A DNA stretch of 64,000 nucleotides from Streptomyces sp. NBC_01296 (GTDB lineage: Bacteria > Actinomycetota > Actinomycetes > Streptomycetales > Streptomycetaceae): NCBI RefSeq assembly GCF_035984415.1, contig NZ_CP130720.1, forward strand, positions 6,014,001 through 6,078,000. The letters are read 5' to 3'. Positions 7,286 to 16,400 of this stretch are shown piece after piece. A model generated the notes under the pieces. The model did not search any database. It was given only the letters and a program-made list of their open reading frames with translations, and was not told the origin of the DNA. The stretch's first letter is position 1; every line of letters starts with the position of its first letter. The position numbers and the translations under genes are program-made.

Positions 7286-7851
7286 TTTGCGGTGGACTTC
7301 GCCTCGGAGACCCTGGTGAGCACGCGAACCGTGCACAGCAGGATCTCCGGTTCGGCGCGCCGGATGAACTGCCCGATCAGACTGTCGGGCCCGTAGCGAC
7401 CTGCGATCTCGTTGATTCGGTCCACGGGGTTCGTGGGAGTCCCGTCCGGCGTGGTGTTCATGTCACAGAAGCAGAGCGCATCCGCCAAGTGCTCCTCCTC
7501 ACGCGGGAACTCGGCTTCCAGCTCCTCTCGCAGACCCCGAGCCTCAGCCTCCATCCAGGCGCAGGAGTGGTGGGCGACGAGCCGTACGACGCGCTCGTCA
7601 GCACCGACACTGCGGAGGTAGCGGGCACCGTCGAGGGGGTGGAACCCCGTCTTCGCCAGGTCGGGCGCGTACCCAATGTCATGCAGAACGGCCGCAGCCT
7701 CCAGCAGCTCGGCATCCGACCCCAGGATTTCCGCGATGGCGCGCGCCCGCTCAGCGACGCCGAGACAGTGCTTCCAGCGGCGGGGCAGCGGCTCGGCCAG
7801 CAGTGACTCCGCGAGCGGATAGGCCCATTCCGTGAGCGTGGCGGTGGTCAA
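7273..7851 (-). CDS. HD-domain phosphohydrolase
   Basis: 192 residues, TTG start at 7851 with GGAGG about 10 bp upstream, overlapping the stop of the GntR gene (TTGA). The HD metal-binding pattern is complete: H28 (RRWKHCLGVAERA), HD in AAVLHDIGYAPDL (about residues 57-58), HH in LVAHHSCAW (about 93-94) and a D in LCFCDMNTTPDG. It should be a metal-dependent phosphohydrolase acting on nucleotides or phosphoesters. With the GntR gene upstream it forms a two-gene leftward operon facing the Nudix gene. Confidence 0.85.
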   Translation of the reverse strand: MTTATLTEWAYPLAESLLAEPLPRRWKHCLGVAERARAIAEILGSDAELLEAAAVLHDIGYAPDLAKTGFHPLDGARYLRSVGADERVVRLVAHHSCAWMEAEARGLREELEAEFPREEEHLADALCFCDMNTTPDGTPTNPVDRINEIAGRYGPDSLIGQFIRRAEPEILLCTVRVLTRVSEAKSTANQPM

Positions 7852-8315
7852 GACTTCAAGTCCTCCTGTTGTGACGGCAAGGCTCGGACGGAGCGGCGCT
7901 TCCCCTGCCCCCCTTCGGTGAGCAGGCCGGCGACTTCCAACTGGGCCAGTGCCTTGCTGATGGTGGGGCGCGACGCTCCCAGGCGGGCGCTGAGCTCCCC
8001 TGCGCTCAGGAAGGGTGCCCCCACCTCTAGTCCCTCAGCCGTAATGAGCTCGGCGATCCTCTCGGAGAGCGGTCGCCGATCCATGCGTGTCCCGGCACGT
8101 ACGACGCGCCAACGCGACCCAGGCACTGGAACGGCTAGACCTTCCTGCTGAAGCACTTTGAAGGCGCGGAGGGCCACACCTCGGCTCACGCTGTACTCAT
8201 CCATGACTTCCGCCAGCGAAGGCAGCTCGGCCATGGCGGGTTCAGTAGTGATCCGCCCCTTCATGTGGTCAGCGATCTTCATGAAGGTCCCGCGAGGGCT
8301 TGCCTGCTCCGTCAC
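7848..8315 (-). CDS. GntR-type regulator with two winged helices
   Basis: 155 residues, GTG start at 8315 with an AAGGAG site 5 bp upstream. The first winged helix (about residues 8-65) includes LPSLAEVMDEYSVSRGVALRAFKVLQQEGL, the usual GntR recognition unit. A second half (about 75-145) repeats the pattern with LSAGELSARLGASRPTISKALAQLEVAGLLTEG, so the protein has duplicated DNA-binding domains and no effector domain. In pSAM2-like elements a GntR protein (KorSA) represses transfer genes. By position this one may bind the 33-bp inverted repeat. It is co-transcribed with the HD hydrolase. Confidence 0.8.
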   Translation of the reverse strand: MTEQASPRGTFMKIADHMKGRITTEPAMAELPSLAEVMDEYSVSRGVALRAFKVLQQEGLAVPVPGSRWRVVRAGTRMDRRPLSERIAELITAEGLEVGAPFLSAGELSARLGASRPTISKALAQLEVAGLLTEGGQGKRRSVRALPSQQEDLKS

Positions 8316-8934
8316 TCAATCTCCTTGTCCGCCAACAACTGAACCAAGCGTCGCACGACGAAGCGTCCCGCGGGCGGGGGAGCCAGCCGTCCAAGCTGGT
8401 GGGCAGGTGGATGCTGGCAGCAAGAAGGCATTGCGGTAAGAGTTTCTCTACCTCATCAAGCACCCGGCTGCGCTCCGCTCCGCCGGGCGGGCTTCCCGGC
8501 TCCGCTCGGGGCGACGCTCCTGCCTTCGGCCCGCTCCGCCCCCGCTGCGCCGACGCCCGCCCCTCCAGCGGGATAGGCCAAAGGGCATGAGTCGAGCCCC
8601 AACGGCCGCGGATTCCATCCCTCACCGACATGCCTCCGGCGGGGGCGCGCCAGCTCCGGGATGCGGGGGCCCGCCGTGCGGCCGCGGGTGCGTTGTGGTT
8701 CGGGGTGGGGGCTGTCATCCCGCCTGCCGTCGACCCAGGCAAGCCATAGCAGAGCAGGCTTCTGGGGCCCAGGTCGTTCGTCCAGCAGGGGCGCTCCACC
8801 TGGGCCCCAGAAGCCTGCTCTGCTATCACTCCGTGTGGGTCGACGGCAGACGGGATGACAGCGGGGCGCACTGTGGCTAATGCCGTCGACTCCGCGCAAG
8901 GGGCCATCGCTCGGACGCAGCAACCAGGAGCGCG
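8316..8934. other. Non-coding region with G+C-rich short repeats and a large hairpin
   Basis: 619 bp without a convincing gene. The part from about 8463 to 8580 is rich in GCTCCGC/CCGGCT-type short repeats on both strands. The part from 8711 to 8862 is a long inverted repeat listed separately. Frames on both strands read through it but have no ribosome sites and contain the palindrome, so they are not real genes. Confidence 0.6.
8711..8862. repeat. 152-bp long inverted repeat (MITE-like hairpin)
   Basis: Left arm 8711-8774 and right arm 8798-8862 match over two blocks. The outer 27 bp (starting GCTGTCATCCCG, one mismatch) and the inner 28 bp (TAGCAGAGCAGGCTTCTGGG onward, perfect) are separated by an unpaired 9-10-nt bulge. 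The loop is 23 nt (8775-8797). The size and terminal repeats suggest a MITE-type element or a structured RNA. It could also be a very strong bidirectional terminator. Confidence 0.8.
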
Positions 8935-9429
8935 TTGAGTGTGGTCAGGGCCCACTCTGAAGGAGTGAAGAAATGGCATAGAAACTTGATCATTGCGGTA
9001 GCCCCCGTAGTGATCGGGGGCGTCGTGACCCTCTACGTGACCTACCACAAGCCCGACGCCAGAAGCGACAACGTGAGCGCCGTACCGTCGGCGTTTGTGG
9101 GTAGCTGGAAGGGAGTAACCACAGAGCGCAACGGACAGGTGGCGAAATATCGCACCACTCTCACGCTGCGGGATGGCAGAACTAACTCCGAAGTTGGCCA
9201 GACGTACTACGAAATCGCCAAGGGTCCTTGTTGGGGAACCGTGCGCCTTCAGTCCGCCAGCGGCAAGACCCTTCGACTCGGCGAACGCATCGACGGCGGT
9301 CCCTGTCTACCCGGAGGCTCAATCGTCATCACGCTGGAGGGTCCTGAGACCCTCAGCTTCCGCTACTCGGGCATTACGCGAGCAGGGCGCCACCAGACCG
9401 TGGAAGGCAGCCTCGACAAGATCGGATGA
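8935..9429 (+). CDS. Membrane-anchored beta-barrel-like hypothetical protein
   Basis: 164 residues from TTG 8935, or 162 from GTG 8941, with AGGAG at 8926-8930. One membrane segment (about residues 17-36, NLIIAVAPVVIGGVVTLYV) is followed by an outside domain with FVGSWKGVTT...YRTTLTLRDG...C..TVRLQS...LRLGERIDGGPCLPGG. Two Cys are spaced as in the small lipocalin-like domains found at the C-termini of Streptomyces Ser/Thr kinases. No kinase domain is attached. It lies alone between two repeat or hairpin features in the mobile element. Function is unknown. Confidence 0.65.
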   Translation: MSVVRAHSEGVKKWHRNLIIAVAPVVIGGVVTLYVTYHKPDARSDNVSAVPSAFVGSWKGVTTERNGQVAKYRTTLTLRDGRTNSEVGQTYYEIAKGPCWGTVRLQSASGKTLRLGERIDGGPCLPGGSIVITLEGPETLSFRYSGITRAGRHQTVEGSLDKIG

Positions 9430-9769
9430 GACCCCTGGGAGCCAGCGCATCGTCTCAGTTTCCGTCTCATTCACCTCCGTACGTCGGAGTTCGCATGCAG
9501 TCCGCAGGCCAGCCACCCATCAGATTTGAACGCCCCCGAACGCGGGAAAACACCCCCGAATATCACCCTGATCTGGACCAACAGACTTGGGAAGTGTGCG
9601 CCCTCCGGGCCGTGGGAGGGCGCACAGTGGTGACCAATGCTGGCAGCCGGCGACAGCCCAGCCGCCGGTTGGGGCGTTGGTGGGCGGCTCACCCACAGGC
9701 CACCACGGTCGTCGGCCCCTGCTCACGCGTAACCGCAGGCCAGGGTGGGACACCAGCCAGAGTCGATCG
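9430..9769. other. Intergenic region between convergent genes
   Basis: 340 bp between the membrane-anchored protein and the convergent methyltransferase. It holds one strong hairpin (9596-9625) that can end transcription from both sides. Overlapping frames have no ribosome site. I see no tRNA or other RNA gene. Confidence 0.5.
9596..9625. terminator. Bidirectional terminator hairpin
   Basis: GTGCGCCCTCC (9596-9606) pairs exactly with 9615-9625 around the 8-nt loop GGGCCGTG. It lies between convergent genes and has no U-run. Confidence 0.6.
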
Positions 9770-10813
9770 TCAGGCTTCCTTCGCCCCGCGCAGAATCTCA
9801 AGCGCGATGAGTCCGAGGCCTTTAGCCATGCGGACAGGCACTGCATTACCGATTTGACGCTCGATAGATCCGTAGTAGCCGTGAAATACGTACCCCACCG
9901 GGAAGGTCTGAAATGTAGCAGCTTCCCGAAGAGTGAGCCCTCGATGCTCAGTTGGGTGAACAAATGAACCACAGGCGGGAGTTGTGCAGCGAGTCGTCAT
10001 CGTTGGCGCTGGCTCGTCTAGCTTGATCCGGCCGTAGGAGCTCGCCGCGGACCGCGTCTTTAGCTTGCGGTGACAGTCCAACTGATGCTCTTCCGGCAGA
10101 TCAAACCTGTTGCCTCCTATTGGGATCGACTCAATGCGACTGCGCACAGCAGGGTTACTCGCACGGTGAACGTCGAGTGGATCTCCATCACGAGCATGAC
10201 GCTTCAGGTGCCCTAGGGCATGACGAGCCGTTCGAGCCGATGTGGCAAAGGAGGCTGGCAGTAGGTCGAGGATGCCACCGTCGCCGGGAAAGTTCAGATC
10301 CTCGCGAACTCCAAATAGGATGAATCTCTTCCGCCGCTGCGGGACACCAAACGCCGTGGCGTCGAGAGAGTCCGCCCGGAACACATACCCCGCGGCAGCC
10401 AACCGCTGCAACAGCTCCGCGAGGCGAGCATCACGCCGCAATCCGGGAACGTTCTCCAGCAGAAGAACCCTCGGCCGCATGCCCTCAACGAACCTCGCTA
10501 CGTCGAGTACGAGGTCGTTACGCTCCTGATCAACTTCCCCCTTAGCCAGAGTCGAAAACCCCTGACACGGCGGGCATGCCTTCAGAACGTCGAGCTGCCC
10601 CCGCTGCAACCCGACTGACTCAAGAAGCATCTCGGGGGTGATCTCTCGAATGTCTGCCCTAAATAGGCGAACTCGTGAATGGTTCGCGCGGTACGTCTCC
10701 GCGGCCTCAGGGTCATTCTCGACAGCAGCGAGAACGTTGAGGCCGGCGTCGCGCAGTCCCCTAGTAGCGCCTCCGGCCCCAGCGAAGAGGTCGATGGCGC
10801 TGGGTCTGAACAT
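9770..10813 (-). CDS. DNA cytosine-5 methyltransferase (Dcm type)
   Basis: 347 residues, full length for a compact C5 methyltransferase. Motif I DLFAGAGGATRGL (residues 8-20) binds SAM. Motif IV PPCQGFS (81-87) carries the catalytic Cys83. Motif VI is ENVP (120-123), motif VIII is QRRKR (about 160), and the C-terminal motif X is QIGNAVP (320-326). The target-recognition region between VIII and IX is short. The enzyme methylates C5 of cytosine in an unknown DNA target. The ATG at 10813 has no ribosome site but a -10 box 6 bp upstream, so the mRNA is probably leaderless. It is divergent from the GHKL ATPase-nuclease and is likely the modification arm of one system. Confidence 0.9.
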   Translation of the reverse strand: MFRPSAIDLFAGAGGATRGLRDAGLNVLAAVENDPEAAETYRANHSRVRLFRADIREITPEMLLESVGLQRGQLDVLKACPPCQGFSTLAKGEVDQERNDLVLDVARFVEGMRPRVLLLENVPGLRRDARLAELLQRLAAAGYVFRADSLDATAFGVPQRRKRFILFGVREDLNFPGDGGILDLLPASFATSARTARHALGHLKRHARDGDPLDVHRASNPAVRSRIESIPIGGNRFDLPEEHQLDCHRKLKTRSAASSYGRIKLDEPAPTMTTRCTTPACGSFVHPTEHRGLTLREAATFQTFPVGYVFHGYYGSIERQIGNAVPVRMAKGLGLIALEILRGAKEA

Positions 10814-10819
10814 GCAGCG

Positions 10820-10825
10820 ATCTTA
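10820..10825 (-). promoter_or_regulatory. -10 box for leaderless methyltransferase mRNA
   Basis: TAAGAT read on the minus strand (10825 to 10820) fits TANNNT and lies 6 bp before the ATG at 10813, the spacing expected when transcription starts at the initiation codon. Confidence 0.5.
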
Positions 10826-10951
10826 GCCCTGAGGGAGTGTCAATGCACCAGTCTCCCTGGCGCGTTGATGGGCAGTGGATCACACTATGTGCACCAGCGG
10901 TGACCGAGCATCACTTCAAGATGCAGGTCGTTCACGGGAGGGGTGGGCACG

Positions 10952-13102
10952 ATGACGCAGAACAACACACACGAGGGCGACGACCCGACTGCCAACGACG
11001 GGATGCTGTTCCACGCAGTCCCCTCACAGGCGACGGGGGGCCACGACACCGTCAAGCCCACCCTCGCGGCAGACCCTGGCAAGCCATACGCAATGCGGAT
11101 CAGTCGCCTCACAGTGGACAAACTCGGCATCAAGATGTACGACAGGGTCTCCGCCGTTCTGGCCGAAGTGATCGCGAACGCGTACGACGCGGACGCCGAG
11201 CACGTGAAGGTACGTCTCCCCTGGGGCGTCTTCTTGGCGGCCAAGCCGGGAAGCGCTCCGGTAGGCCCGTACGAGATCTTGATCGAGGATGACGGGCACG
11301 GCATGACGGCAGAGGAAGTCAACAGCAATTACCTCACCGTAGGCTCAGACCGCCGAAAGCGCTTCGGAAAAGATTCATCCCGAGACAAGAACAGGCCGGT
11401 CATGGGAAGGAAAGGCATCGGCAAGCTGGCCCCTTTCGGTATTTGTGAAACGGTAGAGGTAATCACGGCAGGCGGAGTCAAGACCGAGAAGGGTTACGAG
11501 GTCGCCCACCTCATCCTCTCTCTGAACGAGATTCTTGACGACACGGATACGGTATATCACCCGACTCCTGGCCCACAGAACGGGACATGGGCCCCCGATC
11601 ACGGTACGACCATCAAACTTCGAGACTTCCGTCGCAAGAAGGTGCCGAGCGGCCAAGAACTTCACCGACAACTGTCGGCGCGATTCGGAATTCAGCGAAT
11701 CGACTGGGATGTCGAACTGTGCAACACCGAGGAGATGCTGATCCCGGAGAATCTCCATCTCGGCGAACTCGCCATCGATATTTTGGACGACACCAAAATG
11801 ATCCTCGATGATCGCTGCGTGGAGACAGAATCCGGAGAGAAGCTTCCGATTTCCGGGTGGCTCGCATACACGCGCAAGCCCTACAAGGATGAAGCCATGG
11901 CTGGCATCCGAATCTTCTCTCGCGGAAAGATCGTTGCGCAGACGCGTGACTTCATGATCGGATCTGGATTCCATGGAGAATACAGCATCCGGTCGTATTT
12001 GGTCGGGGAGATTCACGCAGAGTGGCTGGACCAAAATGAGGACCTGATCCGTTCAGATCGCCAGGATATTATCTGGAGTTCGGAGGTAGGCGATGCGCTG
12101 AAGAAGTGGGGGCAAGCCGTGATTCGCGAACTGGCCAAGCGCGGGAAGACGGCATTGCAGAAGCAGACCTGGACTGACTTCGAGCAGGCGTCGGGGCTGG
12201 AAGAACGCCTGGCGGAAGAGGCTCCGGGGGACAAGCAATATCAGGAGTCGGTAAAGCAGGCGGCGCGGCTTCTAGTTTCCGACCGCGACCGTGAATCGGT
12301 ATCAGACCCCCAACACGTCGAGAAGATCGTTCAACTCGCTAAAACCATTGGGCCACACAAGGCTCTCCTCGAAGCGCTTCACGAGGTATCTGAAGTTGCG
12401 GACAGCCCCCTAGACATCATCCTGGGCCTCTTCCAGAAAGCCCGAATCGCGGAGATGTATTCACTAGGGCAGGTGGCATCCGAACGGATTGAGGTCGTCA
12501 ATCGCCTTACTTCACTCATTGAAGATGGGGCGACTCTCGAACAACCTCTCCAAGAACTTCTTGAGCAGGCTCCTTGGTTGATGGCACCCGAGTGGACTCC
12601 ACTCGGAATGAACGAGTCACTCGAACGGGTTCGCAAGTCATTCGAAGCATGGTACTTCAAGAAAGAAGGAGTAGCCCTTGTAACATCGGCAATTAATCGG
12701 CATCGCAGGGAGCCGGATTTCGTGCTACTCCACGATTCGGGCACACTGTGGATTGTCGAGATCAAGCGCATGAACTACCACCTGACCGACGCAGAGTACC
12801 TGCGGGCGGTCAACTACTTGCACGACCTCGACACGTTCCTAAACGAGAATCCGACGCTCGGTATGCAGTTCCCAATCCGGAAGCTCACCTTCGTCGCCGA
12901 CCACACTGACAAGCTGAGCAGCGTCTCGATGTCTTCAATGCGAAATGACCATCGCATCGCGATTCGGGGTTGGCATGAACTACTTGACGACACTCTCCGA
13001 GCACACCGTGACTTCCTAGCGCGAGTGGAGGGCCTTAGGAATGATGCGTCAGTCCCCGCGCCTGGGTCTGGGTCTGGGAGCGATGCTGTTTCAGCCAACT
13101 AG
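10952..13102 (+). CDS. GHKL ATPase fused to a PD-(D/E)XK (Shedu/DUF4263-like) nuclease
   Basis: 716 residues from ATG 10952, with GGAGG about 10 bp upstream (GTG 10943 is too close to that site). The N-terminal Bergerat fold is intact: N box EVIANAYDAD (about residues 72-81), G1 box EDDGHGM (about 112-118) and G2 box GRKGIGK (about 152-158), as in MutL, Hsp90 and gyrase-type ATPases. A helical middle follows. The C-terminal 200 residues show a PD-(D/E)XK core: LLEQAPWLM, then EPDFVLLHDSGTLWIVEIKRMN, with D and E-x-K in place. That arrangement resembles the DUF4263 nuclease of Shedu. It probably uses ATP-driven conformational change to control DNA cleavage. Its G+C content is visibly lower than that of the chromosomal genes, in keeping with transfer. 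Confidence 0.8.
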   Translation: MTQNNTHEGDDPTANDGMLFHAVPSQATGGHDTVKPTLAADPGKPYAMRISRLTVDKLGIKMYDRVSAVLAEVIANAYDADAEHVKVRLPWGVFLAAKPGSAPVGPYEILIEDDGHGMTAEEVNSNYLTVGSDRRKRFGKDSSRDKNRPVMGRKGIGKLAPFGICETVEVITAGGVKTEKGYEVAHLILSLNEILDDTDTVYHPTPGPQNGTWAPDHGTTIKLRDFRRKKVPSGQELHRQLSARFGIQRIDWDVELCNTEEMLIPENLHLGELAIDILDDTKMILDDRCVETESGEKLPISGWLAYTRKPYKDEAMAGIRIFSRGKIVAQTRDFMIGSGFHGEYSIRSYLVGEIHAEWLDQNEDLIRSDRQDIIWSSEVGDALKKWGQAVIRELAKRGKTALQKQTWTDFEQASGLEERLAEEAPGDKQYQESVKQAARLLVSDRDRESVSDPQHVEKIVQLAKTIGPHKALLEALHEVSEVADSPLDIILGLFQKARIAEMYSLGQVASERIEVVNRLTSLIEDGATLEQPLQELLEQAPWLMAPEWTPLGMNESLERVRKSFEAWYFKKEGVALVTSAINRHRREPDFVLLHDSGTLWIVEIKRMNYHLTDAEYLRAVNYLHDLDTFLNENPTLGMQFPIRKLTFVADHTDKLSSVSMSSMRNDHRIAIRGWHELLDDTLRAHRDFLARVEGLRNDASVPAPGSGSGSDAVSAN

Positions 13103-13414
13103 TCGGTACAACGGCCCCGCTGAGGTAATGGAGTGAAGGCCGGCAGAGATCCTGCCGGGTGAGCCGCGGCCTATTCGTGGACGCCCCGTGAGGTATCAGG
13201 TACGGGGAAGCCTCTAACCTGCTGGAACGCGTGAGACGCACGGGGCCTCCGGAGCCGTTGGCAGGCAGTGTCAGCAGCTGCGGGCTGTTGAGGCGGGGCC
13301 GGAGGGTGCCTGCCGGATGCGCGTCGAGGTGTCGCCTCCAACGCCTGTCAACATGCCTGTGGGGCCGCCGTTCGGAAGGGCGGCCCCACAGGGGGATGGC
13401 GGGATCCTCTGACC
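13103..13414. other. Intergenic region between convergent defence-type genes
   Basis: 312 bp. It contains a small hairpin near 13140-13158 (CCGGCAG/CTGCCGG) and the strong terminator at 13356-13392. Overlapping frames are short and unsupported. Confidence 0.5.
13356..13392. terminator. Bidirectional terminator
   Basis: A 14-bp perfect stem, CCTGTGGGGCCGCC (13356-13369) with 13379-13392, and a 9-nt loop. It separates the convergent GHKL and UvrD genes. Confidence 0.7.
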
Positions 13415-16400
13415 TTAGTTTCCAGGTCCGGTCTGAGAGAAAGCGGCGATGTGCTGGAAGAGCGTCCCGCCCTTGCCATCCGGCAGGTGAAGTTCCGGCG
13501 GTTTGATCGTGGCAGCGAAGGATTCTACCTTCTGCCCGCAGATCTGAGAGAAGTCGCAGCCCTCGCACTTCTTCGCGGAAGCGCGCTGCGGGAAGTCACC
13601 GTCGGTGATCCGGCCGACTGCCCACTCCACGTTGGTGACTGCCGAGTCCACCGCGTCGGAGTCGACCGGCACCTCGATCCGCTGGCTGTCCTTGAGGAGG
13701 TGAACCGCGCCCGTCCGAGCGTTAGCCCCGTGGACCAGGTCGGCACCTCGACCGTACAGCTGCACCTGGAGGGAGAGGTCTTCCCAATGGAGGTCCGGGT
13801 TGTTGACCGGTTCCGGGCCACCCTTCATGGTCTTGAAGTCGACGACCTTTGCGTCCTTGATCTTGTCCGAGCCGTCGATGCTCAGAAGAAGGTCGATGGA
13901 ACCCGAGATCACGGCACCCGTAACGGGGATCTCGAAGGGAAGCTCGACCTGCCGTTTGGTCTCGAAGTCCTCCGCGTAGTCCGCGGCATAGTCGGCGACG
14001 ATGTCAGAGGACTTCTGCAGAGCCCGCTCGTAGGCACCAGGACGGTTGATCGGGTCGGAGCTCGGAGCGACATGCTTGAGGTGAAAGAGCTCCTCGGCGA
14101 TCAGCCGCGCCTCGTCAGGGGTGGGAGCGGAGCTCTTGTCGTAGGTCTGGTGGAGCTTCCCCACTGCAGCGTGTACTGCGCGACCGAAGCCGAACAGCTC
14201 CGGGATGGGCGGAGAGAAGCCGTGAACCACGCTGAGCTTGTAGGCGTGGGGGCAACGCATGAAGGTGTGGATCTGCGAGTAGGTCGTTGGGAGCACGGAC
14301 TCGTCACCGCGCCTGCGAGGCGTGGCCGGCGGCGGTGTCACGAGCGGGGGAGCACCAGGCTCCAGAAGGTCGCGCCGAATCTCCGGGTGGGTGAGCCGGG
14401 CGGCGAAGGGAGAGACCCGCGCCGGGCGCTTGCCGCCGGGCAGCTGCGCGGAACCGGTGACGTACAGGTAGCGCTCGGCTCGGGTAAGGGCGGTGTAGAA
14501 GAGACGAGCCTGGTCGGGGTTGCCTGAGTGGTAGGAGCCGTTGTCGAGTGCCTGCTGGATCAGGATGGCGGGCATCCAGCCGTCGTAGCCATGGCGGCGC
14601 CCCGGGAAACGGAGGTGCTCGACGTCGACCACGAAGACGACCGGGAACTCCAGACCCTTGGCCTTGTGGACGGTCGAGACGGACACGGCGTCGGGCCGGG
14701 TCATCATCTGATTGTCCGCTTCGTAGCCGTCGCCGGCGACGTTCTGCAGGAAGTTGAGCAGTTCACCGAATCGGGACTTGCCGTCGATGGAGATGTACAC
14801 CATCTCCACGTCCTGCAGGATGCGGCTGAAGGTACCCAGGTCGGTCATCACACCGTCGTCGAAGCCGCTCTCGGCAACGTTCAGCGCCTCGAGCATGTCG
14901 TGCAGGAGCTGTTGCGGAAACAGCCGCTGCCGGGGAGTGCCGGGGGAGACGGGGGTGTGGATACGCCGGCCCCAGTCGGCGAACACGCGTCGCACGCGGC
15001 CCAGGTCAGCCAGGGGGAATGCGACCGACAGCTCGGCATGGAAGAGCCGATCGACATCGTTGCGGTCAGGAGAGCTCTCACGCAGCAACTCGAAGGCGTT
15101 GCGCACTGCGGCAGGCTGCGCGCGGTCGAAGAGCTGGCCGCCGGCGTCAAGGTCGTAGACGATCCCCCGCGCGTCGAGCGCGTTGATGTAGGCGGTGTGG
15201 CGCTTCGTACCGTCCTGCTCATCGGTGTTGGTGGAGCGCATGAGGATGGCGAAGTCCGCGGGCGTGAGCCCCCGGCGAGTTCCGTCGGACTCCTCGTACT
15301 CCGAGCCGAGGAGTTCCTTGATGCGCTCGGCGACGAACGCGGCCTCCGCTTGACGGTCGGGGAACTGCTGCACGGCGAACTCGCGCGGACTGCGGTCGGC
15401 ATGGGCTTTCAGAGCCTTGGGCAGGCGCATGGCACCCACCTCCTGGGCCACGAAGTCGCCTGCTGCCTCCACGATCGCGGATGTGGAGCGGAAGTTGGTG
15501 AGCAGCTTGTGTACTGAGGCGTTGGGATAGCGCTTGTCGAACTCAAGGATGTTGTTCACGTCGGCGCCGCGCCATCCGTAGATCGCTTGGTCGTCGTCAC
15601 CGACGACGAACAGCGTCTCGGAGTGCTGGTGCATGAGTCCGATCAGTCGCTCCTGCACGACGTTCACGTCCTGGTACTCGTCCACCAGCACGTGCCGCAG
15701 CGGTACGAGAGCCCGCACGGCACCGGGGTCGTTGGCTTCAAGGGCTTCGACGACCAGGCGCTGCATGAGCGAGAAGTCGATGAAGTGGTCCTTCTCCATG
15801 TTGGACCGAAGACGCTCCAGGGCGGCCCCCAGCTCAGCGTCCTCTGCCGCCACCTGGGTGGGGTCGAGCAGTTCGTCGTTCATCATCTGCCAGGCGCGGC
15901 CGAGCTGCTTGAGGGCCTCGAAGTAGCCGCGCCGATGGCCCTTCGCGGTGGGGTGCGCGTCGCGCAGCGCGTTGATTCCGAGCTTGGGGTAGCGCGAGAT
16001 CAGATAGACCCGGAACTGCATCTCGTCCAGGACGTCGAACTGCCGGTACCGGGCGTCCATGTCTCCGAGCACCCGACGACACCAGGCGTGGATGGTCCCG
16101 ATGTACATGCCGCCTACCAGAAGCGGATCCAGACCGCACTCCTCAAGAGCGGAAGCGACCCGGGTCTTGATCTGCTCACCCGCCTTCTCGCTGAAGGTGA
16201 ACGCCACGATCGACTCGGGCGGGGCCCCGGAAGCAACTTGGTGGCTGACCCTTCCCGCCAACGCCCGCGACTTGCCGGACCCTGCACCAGCCAGCGCCAG
16301 GACTTCCCTCTCCGCCGCTACTGCCGCTGAGTACTGCTCCGGCGTCAACCAGCCCTTGAGCGCCTTCTCGATATCCAACTCCGGATCCCTCCCGATGGTG

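Noticed and set aside
8269..9048. Leftward 259-codon frame through the hairpin region
   Set aside because: It reads across the 152-bp palindrome in both arms and antisense to a supported gene.
9430..9769. Possible tRNA as attachment site
   Set aside because: No cloverleaf or TPsiC-like GGTTCGA element was found; the only hairpin is a simple terminator.
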